Below the pieces are notes generated by a model that made no database searches, was not told the DNA's origin, and saw only the letters and a list, made by a program, of their open reading frames with translations. This document shows, one piece after another, positions 1 through 10,877 of a stretch of 64,000 bases of DNA (its first letter is position 1; the number at the start of each line of letters is the position of its first letter). Made by a program: the position numbers and the translations under genes. Source of the DNA: Enterobacter cloacae (GTDB lineage Bacteria; Pseudomonadota; Gammaproteobacteria; Enterobacterales; Enterobacteriaceae); NCBI RefSeq assembly GCF_013375935.1, contig NZ_CP056117.1:3224001-3288000 (forward strand), in the 5' to 3' direction.

Positions 1-1412
1 GCCAGTTCGTGGCCTGCCAGATGACGCCTGCGAAATACGACTCCACCACCCTGACCGTCGGTGCCGGTGATTTCCGCCTGAAGGCTCGCGGCCGTATTCT
101 GCGTTTCGACGGCTGGACAAAAGTAATGCCCGCGCTGCGTAAAGGGGATGAAGACCGAACGCTGCCGTCCGTCAATAAAGGTGACGAGCTGTCGCTGGTC
201 GATCTCGTTCCGGCTCAGCACTTCACCAAGCCGCCTGCGCGCTTCAGCGAAGCGTCGCTGGTGAAAGAGCTGGAAAAACGCGGTATTGGCCGTCCGTCCA
301 CCTACGCGTCAATCATCTCGACCATTCAGGATCGCGGTTACGTTCGCGTTGAGAACCGTCGTTTCTATGCCGAAAAAATGGGCGAGATCGTCACTGACCG
401 GCTGGAAGCCAACTTCCGTGAACTGATGAACTACGATTTCACCGCGCAGATGGAGGACAGCCTTGACGAGGTTGCCAGCCACAAGGCCGAGTGGAAAAAG
501 GTTCTCGACAGCTTCTTCAGCGATTTTACCAACCAGCTTGAGAAAGCCGAGAAAGATCCTGAAGAGGGCGGCATGCTGCCTAACCAGATGGTTCTGACCA
601 GCATCGACTGCCCGACCTGTGGCCGTAAGATGGGCATTCGCACCGCCACCACGGGCGTGTTCCTCGGCTGTTCCGGGTACGCGCTGTCCCCGAAAGAGCG
701 TTGCAAAACCACTATCAACCTCGTGCCGGAGAACGAAGTTCTCAACGTGCTGGAAGGGGATGATGCGGAAACCAACGCGCTTCGCGCTAAGCGCCGCTGC
801 AAGAAATGCGGCACGGCGATGGACAGCTACCTGATCGATCCGAAACGTAAGCTTCACGTCTGCGGTAACAACCCGACCTGCGACGGTTACGAGATTGAAG
901 AGGGCGAGTTCCGCATTAAAGGCTACGATGGCCCAATCGTCGAGTGTGAGAAATGTGGTTCCGAAATGCACCTGAAAATGGGACGCTTCGGTAAGTACAT
1001 GGCGTGCACCAACGACGACTGTAAAAACACGCGCAAGATCCTGCGTAACGGTGAAGTTGCACCGCCGAAGGAAGATCCGGTTCCGCTTCCGGAGCTGCCG
1101 TGTGAGAAGTCGGACGCTTATTTCGTGCTGCGTGACGGCGCTGCCGGGGTATTCCTCGCGGCCAATACCTTCCCGAAATCACGTGAAACGCGCGCGCCGC
1201 TGGTAGAAGAGCTTTATCGCTTCCGCGACCGCCTGCCGGAAAAACTGCGCTACCTGGCCGATGCGCCGCAGCAGGATCCGGAAGGCAATAAAACCGTGGT
1301 GCGTTTTAGCCGTAAAACGAAGCAGCAGTACGTGGCGGCGGAGAAAGAGGGTAAAGCGACCGGCTGGTCAGCCTTCTTTGTTGACGGCAAATGGGTTGAA
1401 GGCAAGAAATAA
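1..1412 (+). CDS. topA: DNA topoisomerase I, C-terminal part (5' end outside window)
   Basis: Type IA topoisomerase that relaxes negatively supercoiled DNA. The reading frame is open from the first bases, so the gene is cut by the window edge. About 469 codons are visible; if the protein has the usual 865 residues, the catalytic tyrosine (Tyr319 in E. coli) lies outside. Visible are the end of the toprim/cleavage core and then the zinc-ribbon domains: three four-cysteine units (CPTCGRKMG...CSGY...[10 protein letters not shown]...[16 protein letters not shown]...CTNDDC) between codons about 200 and 345 of the visible part, followed by the basic C-terminal ribbon-like tail ending WVEGKK. A hairpin with a T-run follows 29 bases after the stop. 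The cysB neighbour agrees with enterobacterial synteny. Identification is secure. Confidence 0.97.
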   Translation, partial: QFVACQMTPAKYDSTTLTVGAGDFRLKARGRILRFDGWTKVMPALRKGDEDRTLPSVNKGDELSLVDLVPAQHFTKPPARFSEASLVKELEKRGIGRPSTYASIISTIQDRGYVRVENRRFYAEKMGEIVTDRLEANFRELMNYDFTAQMEDSLDEVASHKAEWKKVLDSFFSDFTNQLEKAEKDPEEGGMLPNQMVLTSIDCPTCGRKMGIRTATTGVFLGCSGYALSPKERCKTTINLVPENEVLNVLEGDDAETNALRAKRRCKKCGTAMDSYLIDPKRKLHVCGNNPTCDGYEIEEGEFRIKGYDGPIVECEKCGSEMHLKMGRFGKYMACTNDDCKNTRKILRNGEVAPPKEDPVPLPELPCEKSDAYFVLRDGAAGVFLAANTFPKSRETRAPLVEELYRFRDRLPEKLRYLADAPQQDPEGNKTVVRFSRKTKQQYVAAEKEGKATGWSAFFVDGKWVEGKK

Positions 1413-1440
1413 TCTTCCCTTACCGTAACTTACCTGTGAA

Positions 1441-1465
1441 AGGGCCGGACTTCCGGCCCTTTTTT
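1441..1465 (+). terminator. Rho-independent terminator of topA
   Basis: A perfect 9-bp stem (AGGGCCGGA / TCCGGCCCT) with a 2-base apparent loop is followed directly by TTTTT. It ends topA transcription and separates it from cysB. Confidence 0.9.
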
Positions 1466-1583
1466 ATTACCACGTTATTATTTTTTGTTCCGTACTATAC
1501 AGCCTGGCTATAAATGATATAGTGGTTATAGTTAACCCGTTTTTTATTATCAAATCGTCTTAAGCGATGGACGCATGCGCTAA

Positions 1584-2573
<990 letters not shown>

Positions 2574-2580
2574 TCACATC

Positions 2581-2609
2581 CGGTATCTTTCTCCTGCGGA
2601 AAGATACCG
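2581..2609 (+). terminator. Hairpin after cysB
   Basis: An 11-bp perfect stem (CGGTATCTTTC / GAAAGATACCG) with a 7-base loop begins 8 bases after the cysB stop. The following AATTT is only weakly T-rich, so it may terminate poorly or mainly protect the 3' end. Confidence 0.6.
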
Positions 2610-2697
2610 AATTTACCCCGCAAACCTGAATTAGAATTATCATCATCTGCGTCACCGTCATATATCGTCATAATCCATTTAATGACTAAGGTTTTAC

Positions 2698-2715
2698 TGT
2701 CGCAAATTTGCGACA
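2698..2715. repeat. Perfect 18-bp palindrome in the cysB-ymiA gap
   Basis: TGTCGCAAATTTGCGACA reads the same on both strands with no spacer. It sits about 190 bases upstream of ymiA in an AT-rich gap of 335 bases. The lack of a loop makes a DNA-level operator more likely than an RNA terminator. I do not recognise the binding protein. Apart from this palindrome and the cysB hairpin, I see nothing definite in the gap from 2574 to 2908. Confidence 0.55.
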
Positions 2716-2908
2716 AAAGTAGAAAGTAATTTACAGGTGTGCAAATTATTCTTTTCAATTATTTATTTCTGGTCAAAAGATTGAATATTCCTGGACGCAG
2801 ATGCGTAAATTCACTGGCTTTTCGGCTAAAGTTTCTTTAGGATTTATCTCATCAGATGATTACTTGTGTCAATTGTTTGGTCTCTAAATGATAAGCGATA
2901 TCGATTGT

Positions 2909-3049
2909 ATGAGGTTAGCAATGCCGTCAGGAAGTGAAGAACCGCAAAGGGATCCCGCGCTTAAGCGTAAAGCCTGGCTGGCGGTCTTTCTTGGCTCTGC
3001 CCTGTTTTGGGTGGTGGTTGCGCTTCTTATCTGGAAATACTGGGGTTGA
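2909..3049 (+). CDS. ymiA: Small single-pass membrane protein YmiA
   Basis: A 46-residue protein matching the E. coli microprotein YmiA, with a charged cytoplasmic start (PQRDPALKRK) and one transmembrane helix (about residues 25-43, AWLAVFLGSALFWVVVALLI) ending in KYWG. Its function is unknown. An in-frame ATG at 2888 would add seven residues; I chose 2909 because it gives the family length and is preceded by a purine-poor but conserved-looking context. yciX follows after two bases, so the two are probably translated from one message. Confidence 0.85.
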   Translation: MRLAMPSGSEEPQRDPALKRKAWLAVFLGSALFWVVVALLIWKYWG

Positions 3050-3051
3050 AT

Positions 3052-3222
3052 ATGGCCATAACGGTGCGTACAGAAGCGATAAAAGAGATGTGTCAGCTTC
3101 GTGACAATGCTCACAAAGCGCGCAAGGCGCCAGCAACCAGCGTGCCGGCCTCGTGGAAACTAACGCCGCAACAGCAGGCCTTTATTGATGTGTTCGCGGA
3201 AGACGAACCCAAAAAACAATAA
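3052..3222 (+). CDS. yciX: Small basic protein YciX
   Basis: A 56-residue soluble, mostly helical protein (starts MAITVRTEAIKEMCQ, ends EDEPKKQ) recognised as YciX, which lies between ymiA and acnA in E. coli. The start at 3052 is two bases after the ymiA stop and matches the known protein; a longer frame open from 3007 would run through ymiA and is not favoured. No function is established. The tight coupling with ymiA suggests a two-gene operon. Confidence 0.85.
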   Translation: MAITVRTEAIKEMCQLRDNAHKARKAPATSVPASWKLTPQQQAFIDVFAEDEPKKQ

Positions 3223-3356
3223 TTTAGTATTTTGCGTAACGATGCAAATAGTCTGAATAAAGACTCTGCACTTTTGTACTCTTTAATAAATACACATCAG
3301 CAATATAGACCGAGGGCAGACCTCGCCATGTTTAATAAATAAAGTCTGGTGTCCCT

Positions 3357-3458
3357 ATGATGAATAACATGACAACCTTAAAATACTGGTCGTGGCTCGG
3401 CGTATTCTCGGCGTCGATCCTCTTCTGGTGTCAGCTCATCTGGCTGGCTCTCCACTAA
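3357..3458 (+). CDS. ymiC: 33-residue membrane microprotein YmiC
   Basis: Starts MMNNMTTLKYWSWLGVFSAS and ends ILFWCQLIWLALH. It is essentially one hydrophobic helix (about residues 10-32) rich in tryptophan, with the same architecture as YmiA. The position between yciX and acnA and the sequence pattern match the E. coli microprotein ymiC. A strong terminator begins six bases after the stop, which supports a real short transcript. A second ATG follows immediately and either could be used. Function unknown. Confidence 0.75.
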   Translation: MMNNMTTLKYWSWLGVFSASILFWCQLIWLALH

Positions 3459-3463
3459 ATCGT

Positions 3464-3489
3464 AAAACCTCGCCACGGCGGGGTTTTTT
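3464..3489 (+). terminator. Rho-independent terminator after ymiC
   Basis: A 10-bp stem with one G-T pair (AAAACCTCGC / GCGGGGTTTT), loop CACG, whose 3' arm ends in a run of six T. It closes the ymiA-yciX-ymiC region ahead of the acnA promoter. Confidence 0.85.
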
Positions 3490-3623
3490 GTTTTATCCCG
3501 CGCCCTGGAGCATTCCGAAATTTATCAATTCGGGTTGTTATCAAAACGTTACGACATCTTTGTGTTATCTTTAATTACAGCCCTGATGATTGTCAGGACA
3601 TCCCTGTTTTTATGGAGGAGCTT

Positions 3624-6299
3624 ATGTCGTTTACCCTACGCGAAGCCAGTAAGGACACATTACAGGCGGAAAATAAAACCTGGCACTACTACAGCTTACC
3701 GCTGGCAGCCAGAACGCTTGGGGACATTTCGCGGTTACCCAAGTCGTTGAAAGTCTTACTGGAAAACCTTTTACGCTGGCAGGATGGCGACTCGGTTACC
3801 GAGGAGGATATCCATGCTCTGGCAGGGTGGCTAAAGAATGCTCACGCAGACAGAGAGATAGCCTATCGCCCGGCCAGGGTGTTAATGCAGGATTTCACCG
3901 GCGTGCCGGCGGTCGTTGATCTGGCCGCCATGCGTGAAGCCGTTAAGCGTCTCGGGGGCGACACCGCGAAGGTTAACCCGCTCTCTCCGGTCGATCTTGT
4001 CATCGACCACTCGGTGGCCGTGGATCGCTTCGGCGACGACGATGCGTTCGGCGAAAACGTCCGTCTGGAGATGGAGCGTAACCATGAACGCTACGTATTC
4101 CTGAAATGGGGTCAGCAGGCGTTCAGCCGCTTCAGCGTGGTGCCGCCGGGAACCGGCATTTGCCACCAGGTTAACCTCGAATATCTCGGCAAAGCCGTCT
4201 GGAGTGAGCTGCAGGATAAAGCGTGGGTGGCCTACCCGGATACGCTGGTCGGCACCGATTCACACACCACCATGATCAACGGCCTCGGCGTTCTGGGCTG
4301 GGGCGTCGGCGGGATTGAAGCGGAGGCGGCCATGCTTGGCCAGCCGGTATCTATGCTCATTCCGGATGTGGTGGGCTTTAAGCTGACCGGTAAATTATCC
4401 GAAGGCATTACCGCCACGGACCTGGTGCTTACGGTCACGCAAATGCTGCGCAGGCACGGCGTGGTGGGCAAATTCGTTGAATTTTACGGCGATGGTCTGG
4501 ACTCGTTACCGCTGGCGGACCGTGCCACTATCGCTAACATGGCGCCCGAATACGGCGCGACCTGTGGCTTCTTCCCGATTGATAGCGTTACGCTGGAGTA
4601 TATGCGACTCAGCGGCCGCAGCGAGGAGCAGGTTGCCCTGGTCGAGGCCTATACCAAAGCGCAGGGCATGTGGCGTAACCCGGGTGACGAACCGGTATTT
4701 ACCAGCACGCTTGAACTGGATATGGGCACCGTTGAGGCAAGCCTCGCAGGACCAAAACGTCCTCAGGACCGCGTCGCCTTAAGCAACGTTCCGGCTGCCT
4801 TTGCCGCCAGCAACGAGCTGGAGGTGAATACGGCGCAAAAAGATCGCCGTCCGGTCGACTATGTTCTGAACGGTCATCAGTATCAGCTTCCTGACGGCGC
4901 GGTGGTGATCGCCGCCATCACGTCCTGCACCAATACCTCCAACCCGAGCGTGCTCATGGCAGCCGGGCTGCTGGCTAAAAAAGCGGTAGAGCTGGGGCTC
5001 AAGCCGCAGCCGTGGGTCAAGGCCTCTCTGGCGCCGGGTTCGAAAGTGGTTTCTGATTATCTGGCCCAGGCACGACTCACGCCTTACCTGGACGAGCTGG
5101 GCTTTAACCTTGTGGGCTACGGCTGCACGACCTGCATCGGTAACTCCGGCCCGCTGCCTGAACCCATTGAAGTGGCGATCAGGCAGGGCGATCTGACCGT
5201 TGGCGCGGTGCTTTCCGGTAACCGTAACTTCGAAGGCCGTATTCATCCGCTGGTGAAGACCAACTGGCTGGCCTCGCCGCCGCTGGTGGTGGCGTATGCC
5301 CTGGCAGGTAACATGAATATTAACCTGGCGACCGATCCGATTGGGCACGATCGCATGAATGAACCGGTATACCTGAAGGACATCTGGCCTTCGTCGCGTG
5401 AAATTGCGCGCGCGGTAGAGAAAGTATCCACCGAGATGTTCCGCAAGGAATATGCCGAAGTCTTTGAAGGTACGCCGGAATGGAAATCGATCGACGTCGT
5501 TGGCTCTGACACCTATGGCTGGCAGGACGATTCCACCTATATCCGCCTGTCGCCGTTCTTCGACGAGATGCTGGCAGAGCCCGCGCCGCTGAAGGACATT
5601 CACGGTGCGCGCATTCTGGCGATGCTGGGGGATTCCGTCACGACCGACCATATCTCACCGGCCGGGAGCATCAAGGCGGACAGCCCTGCGGGGCGTTATC
5701 TGCAAAGCCGTGGGGTGGAACGCCGCGATTTTAACTCCTACGGCTCGCGTCGCGGAAATCACGAAGTCATGATGCGCGGCACGTTTGCCAACATCCGCAT
5801 TCGAAACGAAATGGTGCCGGGCGTGGAAGGGGGCATGACGCGCCATCTGCCGGATACGGAGGTCATCTCGATTTATGATGCTGCCGTGAAATATCAGCAG
5901 GAGGGAACGCCGCTGGCGGTCATTGCCGGGAAAGAGTACGGCTCCGGCTCCAGCCGCGACTGGGCTGCGAAGGGGCCGCGCCTGCTCGGGGTTCGCGTGG
6001 TCATTGCCGAATCGTTTGAACGTATTCACCGTTCAAACCTGATCGGGATGGGGATCCTGCCGCTGGAGTTTCCGCAGGGCGTGACGCGTAAAACGCTGGG
6101 TCTGACCGGGGAAGAGCAGATCGATATCAGCGGTCTGCAACAGCTGCAACCGGGTAAAACGGTGCCGGTGAAGTTAACGCGCGCAGACGGTCAAACGGAA
6201 GTGCTGGACTGTCGTTGTCGTATTGATACGGCAACAGAGCTGACCTATTACCAGAACGACGGCATTTTGCATTATGTGATTCGTAAGATGCTGGACTGA
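3624..6299 (+). CDS. acnA: Aconitate hydratase A
   Basis: Iron-sulfur TCA and glyoxylate cycle enzyme that interconverts citrate and isocitrate; AcnA is the stress-resistant isozyme in enterobacteria. The ATG at 3624 gives 891 residues, the usual AcnA length, and has a GGAGGAG ribosome site just upstream; the ATG at 3612 lacks one. The three cluster cysteines are in SCTNTSNPS (about residue 435) and [10 protein letters not shown] (about 501 and 504). Other family blocks are [21 protein letters not shown], the [14 protein letters not shown] start of the swivel domain, and [16 protein letters not shown]. Apo-AcnA can also bind mRNA in E. coli. It is monocistronic, with terminators on both sides. 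Confidence 0.97.
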   Translation: MSFTLREASKDTLQAENKTWHYYSLPLAARTLGDISRLPKSLKVLLENLLRWQDGDSVTEEDIHALAGWLKNAHADREIAYRPARVLMQDFTGVPAVVDLAAMREAVKRLGGDTAKVNPLSPVDLVIDHSVAVDRFGDDDAFGENVRLEMERNHERYVFLKWGQQAFSRFSVVPPGTGICHQVNLEYLGKAVWSELQDKAWVAYPDTLVGTDSHTTMINGLGVLGWGVGGIEAEAAMLGQPVSMLIPDVVGFKLTGKLSEGITATDLVLTVTQMLRRHGVVGKFVEFYGDGLDSLPLADRATIANMAPEYGATCGFFPIDSVTLEYMRLSGRSEEQVALVEAYTKAQGMWRNPGDEPVFTSTLELDMGTVEASLAGPKRPQDRVALSNVPAAFAASNELEVNTAQKDRRPVDYVLNGHQYQLPDGAVVIAAITSCTNTSNPSVLMAAGLLAKKAVELGLKPQPWVKASLAPGSKVVSDYLAQARLTPYLDELGFNLVGYGCTTCIGNSGPLPEPIEVAIRQGDLTVGAVLSGNRNFEGRIHPLVKTNWLASPPLVVAYALAGNMNINLATDPIGHDRMNEPVYLKDIWPSSREIARAVEKVSTEMFRKEYAEVFEGTPEWKSIDVVGSDTYGWQDDSTYIRLSPFFDEMLAEPAPLKDIHGARILAMLGDSVTTDHISPAGSIKADSPAGRYLQSRGVERRDFNSYGSRRGNHEVMMRGTFANIRIRNEMVPGVEGGMTRHLPDTEVISIYDAAVKYQQEGTPLAVIAGKEYGSGSSRDWAAKGPRLLGVRVVIAESFERIHRSNLIGMGILPLEFPQGVTRKTLGLTGEEQIDISGLQQLQPGKTVPVKLTRADGQTEVLDCRCRIDTATELTYYQNDGILHYVIRKMLD

Positions 6300-6307
6300 T
6301 AAAAGAC

Positions 6308-6331
6308 GCCCGGCACGCGTGCCGGGCATTT
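6308..6331. terminator. Shared terminator of acnA and ribA
   Basis: A perfect 8-bp stem (GCCCGGCA / TGCCGGGC) with loop CGCG lies in the 37 bases between the convergent stops. It is flanked by AAAAG on one side and ATTTT on the other, so it can act in both directions. Confidence 0.85.
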
Positions 6332-6336
6332 TGCGA

Positions 6337-6927
6337 TTACTCGCTCAGCAGATGGCCCATCTTGGCGGCTTTGGTATCGAGGTAGTGTGCATTTTTCGGG
6401 TTGCGACCTACAATCAGCGGCACGCGCTCAACGATATTGATGCCCGCTTCAGTAAGGATCTCAACCTTCTTTGGGTTATTGGTCAACAGACGCACTTCGT
6501 CCACGCCCAGCAGCTTGAACATATCTGCACACAGGGTGAAATCGCGCTCGTCAGCCGCAAAGCCTAACTGATGATTGGCTTCAACCGTATCGTAGCCCTG
6601 ATCCTGCAACGCATAGGCGCGGATTTTATTCAGCAGGCCAATGTTACGCCCTTCCTGGCGGTGATACAGCAGCACGCCGCGGCCTTCCTCTGCGATATGA
6701 GAAAGGGCAGCTTCAAGCTGGAAGCCGCAGTCGCAGCGCAGGCTGAACAGCGCGTCACCGGTAAGACACTCTGAATGAACGCGGGACAGCACCGGCGTCT
6801 GCCCTGAAATGTCGCCGAACACCAGGGCGACGTGATCCTGCCCGGTTGCCAGTTCTTCAAAACCCACCATCAGGAAATCGCCCCATGGGGTTGGCAGTTT
6901 GGCTTCTGCCACACGTTTAAGCTGCAT
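6337..6927 (-). CDS. ribA: GTP cyclohydrolase II
   Basis: First step of riboflavin synthesis: GTP to 2,5-diamino-6-ribosylamino-4-pyrimidinone 5'-phosphate, formate and pyrophosphate. The 196-residue length equals E. coli RibA. The zinc ligands Cys54, Cys65 and Cys67 are in [19 protein letters not shown], and the [11 protein letters not shown] block carries the catalytic arginine region. RibA here is a stand-alone enzyme, not fused to DHBP synthase. It is divergent from pgpB across about 200 bases. In E. coli it belongs to the SoxRS regulon; I did not find a convincing soxbox by eye. Confidence 0.96.
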   Translation of the reverse strand: MQLKRVAEAKLPTPWGDFLMVGFEELATGQDHVALVFGDISGQTPVLSRVHSECLTGDALFSLRCDCGFQLEAALSHIAEEGRGVLLYHRQEGRNIGLLNKIRAYALQDQGYDTVEANHQLGFAADERDFTLCADMFKLLGVDEVRLLTNNPKKVEILTEAGINIVERVPLIVGRNPKNAHYLDTKAAKMGHLLSE

Positions 6928-7124
6928 GTGATTCTCCAGACCAGGCTGACACGTTTCGTGTCCTTGCCCCGTTTTGCTTTCTGTATTCGACTATTTTGCC
7001 ACAAGCCCGGCAACTTCACCTAATCACCACCACCCTATATGAACGTTAAACGCACGATCCGACATATCCACCAGAAAGATGAAATTCAGTTATGATTGTG
7101 GTGCTTAGTGAAAAAGGAGAGGAC

Positions 7125-7892
7125 ATGCTTTCAATCGCCAGACGCACGGCCGCCGGCGCCGCCGTATTGCTTGTTATACCCCTGGTTGTGTGGTTTTCCG
7201 GCTGGACATGGCAGCCCGGACAAAACGAGACGTGGCTGAAAACCTTATACTGGATAACCGAGACGGTCACCCAGCCGTGGGGGATTATTACGCACGTGCT
7301 GCTCTGTGGCTGGTTTCTGTGGTGCCTGCGCTTTCGCCTGCGCGCGGCGCTGGTGCTGTTTGCCATTCTCGCCGGCGCTATTCTTGTCGGGCAGGGGGTG
7401 AAGTCGTGGGTAAAAGATCGCGTGCAGGAACCCCGTCCCTTCGTCGTCTGGCTGGAAAAAACACACCATGTTCCCGTGGATGAGTTCTACAATTTAAAGC
7501 GTAAAGATCGCGGGGCGCTGGTGAAAGAACAGCTTGCGGAACAGCAGGATATTCCGACCTTTTTACGCAAACACTGGCAAAAAGAGACCGGTTTTGCGTT
7601 TCCTTCCGGGCACACGATGTTTGCCGCCAGCTGGGCATTGCTTGGCGTAGGGCTTTTATGGCCGCGCCGACGCACCTTAACCATTGCGTTGTTGCTGGTC
7701 TGGGCCACGGGCGTAATGGGTAGCCGGATGCTGCTGGGAATGCACTGGCCGCGTGATTTGGTGGTCGCAACGCTGATCTCGTGGGTACTGGTGACGCTGG
7801 CGACGTGGCTTGCTCAACGTTTTTGTGGGCCACTGACGCCGCCGCCGGAAGAGAAGGAAGAAATAGCCGAAAGGGAGTCAGGCGGAACCTGA
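7125..7892 (+). CDS. pgpB: Phosphatidylglycerophosphatase B / undecaprenyl pyrophosphate phosphatase
   Basis: Inner-membrane PAP2-type lipid phosphatase acting on phosphatidylglycerophosphate, phosphatidate and undecaprenyl pyrophosphate. The start at 7125 (MLSIARRT) has an AAAGGAGAGG ribosome site and gives 255 residues, close to the E. coli 254; an upstream ATG at 7092 has no such site. The three phosphatase motifs are visible: KDRVQEPRP (about residue 100), FPSGH (about 160), and SRMLLGMHWPRD (about 203), which contains the catalytic histidine and its aspartate. Several hydrophobic helices surround them, and the tail is a charged cytoplasmic segment. Confidence 0.95.
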   Translation: MLSIARRTAAGAAVLLVIPLVVWFSGWTWQPGQNETWLKTLYWITETVTQPWGIITHVLLCGWFLWCLRFRLRAALVLFAILAGAILVGQGVKSWVKDRVQEPRPFVVWLEKTHHVPVDEFYNLKRKDRGALVKEQLAEQQDIPTFLRKHWQKETGFAFPSGHTMFAASWALLGVGLLWPRRRTLTIALLLVWATGVMGSRMLLGMHWPRDLVVATLISWVLVTLATWLAQRFCGPLTPPPEEKEEIAERESGGT

Positions 7893-8040
7893 AGCTTGAT
7901 TTTCCGCATTTAGACCCTAAATCCATGAAGGGCGCGTTACTTTTTCCGTTTCGCGCCCGCCACTAAAATGGTAGCTTATAAGGCTGATTGCAGTGAGTTG
8001 AACACGCTTTATACGCTCGAACCACATAACGGGAAGTCAT

Positions 8041-8349
8041 GTGAAATATTTACTCATTTTCTTACTGGTGTTGGCGATTTTTGTCATTTCAGTCACATTG
8101 GGCGCGCAAAACGATCAACAGGTAAGCTTCAACTATCTGCTGGCGCAGGGCGAGTACCGGGTGTCGAGCCTGCTGGCAGTATTATTTGCGGCGGGATTTG
8201 TCATAGGTTGGCTCGTATGTGGCCTGTTCTGGCTTAAGGTTCGTGTTTCTCTTGTTCGCGCTGAACGTAAAATTAAACGACTTGAACATCAACTTGCGCC
8301 TGCGTCTGACATTCCGGCGAGCTCTGGTGTGCCGGTAGTCAAGGAATAA
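8041..8349 (+). CDS. lapA: LPS assembly protein A (two-helix membrane protein)
   Basis: A 102-residue inner-membrane protein (formerly YciS) with two transmembrane helices (about residues 3-22 and 42-66) and a cytoplasmic coiled tail (VRAERKIKRLEHQL). It works with LapB in balancing lipopolysaccharide synthesis through FtsH-mediated turnover of LpxC. The start is GTG at 8041, with GGGAAG upstream. lapB follows after six bases, so the two are co-transcribed, as in E. coli. Confidence 0.93.
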   Translation: MKYLLIFLLVLAIFVISVTLGAQNDQQVSFNYLLAQGEYRVSSLLAVLFAAGFVIGWLVCGLFWLKVRVSLVRAERKIKRLEHQLAPASDIPASSGVPVVKE

Positions 8350-8355
8350 TCGAAT

Positions 8356-9525
8356 ATGCTGGAGTTGTTGTTTCTGCTTTTGCCTGTCGCCGCAGCCTAT
8401 GGCTGGTATATGGGCCGCAGAAGCGCGCAACAAACAAAACAGGATGAAGCAAACCGACTCTCCCGCGACTACGTTGCGGGGGTGAACTTCCTGCTGAGCA
8501 ACCAGCAGGACAAAGCGGTAGATCTGTTCCTCGACATGCTTAAAGAGGATACCGGCACCGTAGAGGCACACCTCACCCTGGGAAACCTTTTCCGCTCGCG
8601 CGGAGAGGTTGACCGCGCCATTCGCATACACCAGACCCTGATGGAAAGCGCCTCGTTGACCTATGAGCAACGATTGCTGGCCGTGCAGCAGCTGGGGCGG
8701 GACTACATGGCCGCGGGGCTTTACGATCGCGCCGAAGATATGTTCACCCAGCTGGTGGATGAGACGGACTTCCGTATCGGTGCGCTTCAGCAGCTTCTGC
8801 AAATCTACCAGGCCACCAGCGACTGGCAAAAAGCGATTGATACGGCAGAACGTCTTGTGAAGCTCGGCAAAGACAAACAGCGCGTCGAGATTGCCCACTT
8901 TTACTGTGAGCTGGCCCTCCAGCAAATGGGCAGCGATGACATGGACAAAGCCATGGCGTTGCTTAAAAAAGGCGCGGCAGCCGATCGCAACAGCGCTCGC
9001 ATCTCAATCATGATGGGGCGGGTCTTTATGGCAAACGGGGATTACGCCAAAGCCGTGGAAAGCCTGCTTCGCGTTATCGATCAGGATAAAGAGCTGGTCA
9101 GCGAAACGCTGGAGATGCTGCAAACCTGTTATCAGCAGCTGGGCAAGCAGGACGAGTGGGTCGCGTTTCTGCGCCGCTGCGTAGAGGAGAATACAGGGGC
9201 CACGGCCGAGCTGATGCTCTCCGATGTCGTTGAGCAGCACGAAGGCAGTGAAACCGCTCAGGTCTACATTACGCGCCAGCTGCAGCGCCATCCTACAATG
9301 CGCGTGTTCCACAAGTTGATGGACTACCACCTCAATGAGGCTGAGGAAGGGCGCGCCAAAGAGAGCCTGATGGTGCTGCGAGACATGGTGGGCGAGCAGG
9401 TGCGGAGCAAACCTCGCTACCGCTGCCAGAAATGCGGTTTCACCGCTTACTCGCTCTACTGGCACTGTCCGTCGTGCCGCGCGTGGTCCACCATTAAGCC
9501 AATTCGTGGTCTGGACGGGCAGTAA
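8356..9525 (+). CDS. lapB: LPS assembly protein B (TPR adaptor for LpxC proteolysis)
   Basis: Formerly YciM. It has an N-terminal membrane anchor (residues about 1-20), then tetratricopeptide repeats from about residue 35 to 340, then a rubredoxin-like metal site with Cys357, Cys360, Cys371 and Cys374 (CQKCGF and CPSC). The length of 389 equals E. coli. In E. coli it bridges LpxC to FtsH and interacts with YejM/PbgA and the LPS transport machinery; loss is lethal or nearly so. All four metal-binding cysteines are present, so the protein is expected to be functional. Confidence 0.95.
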   Translation: MLELLFLLLPVAAAYGWYMGRRSAQQTKQDEANRLSRDYVAGVNFLLSNQQDKAVDLFLDMLKEDTGTVEAHLTLGNLFRSRGEVDRAIRIHQTLMESASLTYEQRLLAVQQLGRDYMAAGLYDRAEDMFTQLVDETDFRIGALQQLLQIYQATSDWQKAIDTAERLVKLGKDKQRVEIAHFYCELALQQMGSDDMDKAMALLKKGAAADRNSARISIMMGRVFMANGDYAKAVESLLRVIDQDKELVSETLEMLQTCYQQLGKQDEWVAFLRRCVEENTGATAELMLSDVVEQHEGSETAQVYITRQLQRHPTMRVFHKLMDYHLNEAEEGRAKESLMVLRDMVGEQVRSKPRYRCQKCGFTAYSLYWHCPSCRAWSTIKPIRGLDGQ

Positions 9526-9710
9526 TTTTTTAAAACACCACACCTTAGTTACAACATACTAATGTTTTTGGGTAAACCAGCCAGCACCGTGCGGTCTGCC
9601 GTTCAGCAGGAAAGACATTCGATTCTGTTCATTTCCGCCGATGGCAGGTAGAATGCACGCCGTTTATCTGTTCCGCGCCGCTGCGCGCCCATAGACGAAA
9701 AGGGCTGGTC

Positions 9711-10448
9711 ATGACGTCTGTTACTTCCTCCACTTCCCGCGTAGTTACCGATTCTCCTGTTGTCGTTGCTCTGGATTACAATAACCGTGACGCCGCGCTG
9801 GCCTTTGTTGACGGAATTGATCCTCGCGATTGCCGTCTTAAAGTCGGCAAAGAGATGTTCACGCTGTTCGGGCCGCAACTCGTCCGCGATTTGCACCAGC
9901 GCGGTTTTGACGTTTTCCTCGACCTGAAATTCCACGATATTCCCAATACCACCGCGCACGCCGTTGCCGCGGCGGCTGACCTGGGCGTGTGGATGGTAAA
10001 CGTGCACGCTTCCGGTGGGGCACGCATGATGACGGCCGCGCGCGAAGCGCTGCTGCCGTTTGGCAAAGATGCGCCACTTCTGATTGCCGTCACCGTGCTT
10101 ACCAGCATGGATGAAAGCGACCTCCGAGATCTGGGAGTGACGTTGTCACCGGCAGAGCATGCGGAGCGTCTTGCGCGTCTGACGCAAAGCTGCGGTCTTG
10201 ATGGAGTGGTCTGTTCTGCACAGGAAGCGGAGCGTTTTAAATCCGCCTTAGGCCACGAATTTAAGCTGGTTACGCCGGGTATTCGTCCTGCGGGCAGCGA
10301 GTCAGGGGATCAGCGTCGCATCATGACGCCGGAGCAGGCCCTGAGCGCGGGTGTAGACTATATGGTGATTGGTCGTCCGGTAACGCAATCTGCTAACCCG
10401 GCTGAAACGCTGAAAGCGATTAATGCATCGCTGAAAAAGGGGGCATAA
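9711..10448 (+). CDS. pyrF: Orotidine 5'-phosphate decarboxylase
   Basis: Last step of UMP synthesis (OMP to UMP). It is a 245-residue TIM barrel with the signature [10 protein letters not shown] (about residues 71-80) that contains the catalytic lysine and aspartates, plus the N-terminal VVALDYNN strand and the C-terminal phosphate-binding [11 protein letters not shown]. The stop codon overlaps the yciH start by one base (TAATG), so the two genes are translationally coupled. Confidence 0.96.
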   Translation: MTSVTSSTSRVVTDSPVVVALDYNNRDAALAFVDGIDPRDCRLKVGKEMFTLFGPQLVRDLHQRGFDVFLDLKFHDIPNTTAHAVAAAADLGVWMVNVHASGGARMMTAAREALLPFGKDAPLLIAVTVLTSMDESDLRDLGVTLSPAEHAERLARLTQSCGLDGVVCSAQEAERFKSALGHEFKLVTPGIRPAGSESGDQRRIMTPEQALSAGVDYMVIGRPVTQSANPAETLKAINASLKKGA

Positions 10449-10774
10449 TGGGTGACGCCAACAGTCGTCTGGTCTATTCAACTGATACCGGACGCATCGA
10501 GGAGCCAAAAGAAAAAGCTGAACGCCCCAGGGGCGACGGTATTGTCCGTATACAGCGCCAGACCAGCGGCAGAAAGGGTAAAGGCGTATGCCTGATTACC
10601 GGCGTCGATCTGGACGATGTGGAACTGGCAAAACTCGCCGCAGAGCTTAAAAAGAAATGCGGATGCGGTGGGGCGGTCAAGGATGGCATTATCGAGATTC
10701 AGGGCGATAAGCGCGACGTAATTAAATCGCTTCTGGAAGCCAAAGGGATGAAGGTCAAGCTGGCGGGCGGTTAA
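10448..10774 (+). CDS. yciH: SUI1/eIF1-like translation factor YciH
   Basis: A 108-residue protein with the SUI1 fold, the bacterial relative of eukaryotic eIF1, which monitors initiation codon choice. The family core LTGVDLDDVELAKLAAELKKKCGCGG-like block (here ITGVDLDDVELAKLAAEL) lies at residues about 52-70, followed by VKDGIIEIQGDKRD. E. coli YciH affects fidelity of initiation complexes in vitro and inhibits translation in stress, but its cellular role is not settled. It overlaps pyrF by one base. Confidence 0.92.
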   Translation: MGDANSRLVYSTDTGRIEEPKEKAERPRGDGIVRIQRQTSGRKGKGVCLITGVDLDDVELAKLAAELKKKCGCGGAVKDGIIEIQGDKRDVIKSLLEAKGMKVKLAGG

Positions 10775-10781
10775 AATAAAT

Positions 10782-10812
10782 GAGCCACGGACAATGCCGT
10801 GGCTCTTTTTTT
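10782..10812 (+). terminator. Rho-independent terminator of pyrF-yciH
   Basis: A perfect 9-bp stem (GAGCCACGG / CCGTGGCTC) with a 6-base loop is followed by seven T. Confidence 0.92.
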
Positions 10813-10877
10813 ACGTGCGTAAGTCAGACCTGAAAATACAAAATATATTATTTTACCGGTGAGAGCCGTTATGGTGA

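Noticed and set aside
309-971. A 220-codon open frame on the minus strand inside topA
   Set aside because: It is the shadow of the topA frame; no ribosome site, no recognisable domain, and topA is certain.
4779-5651. A 290-codon open frame on the minus strand inside acnA
   Set aside because: Antisense frame created by high GC at the third codon position of acnA; composition is arginine-rich and shows no family pattern.
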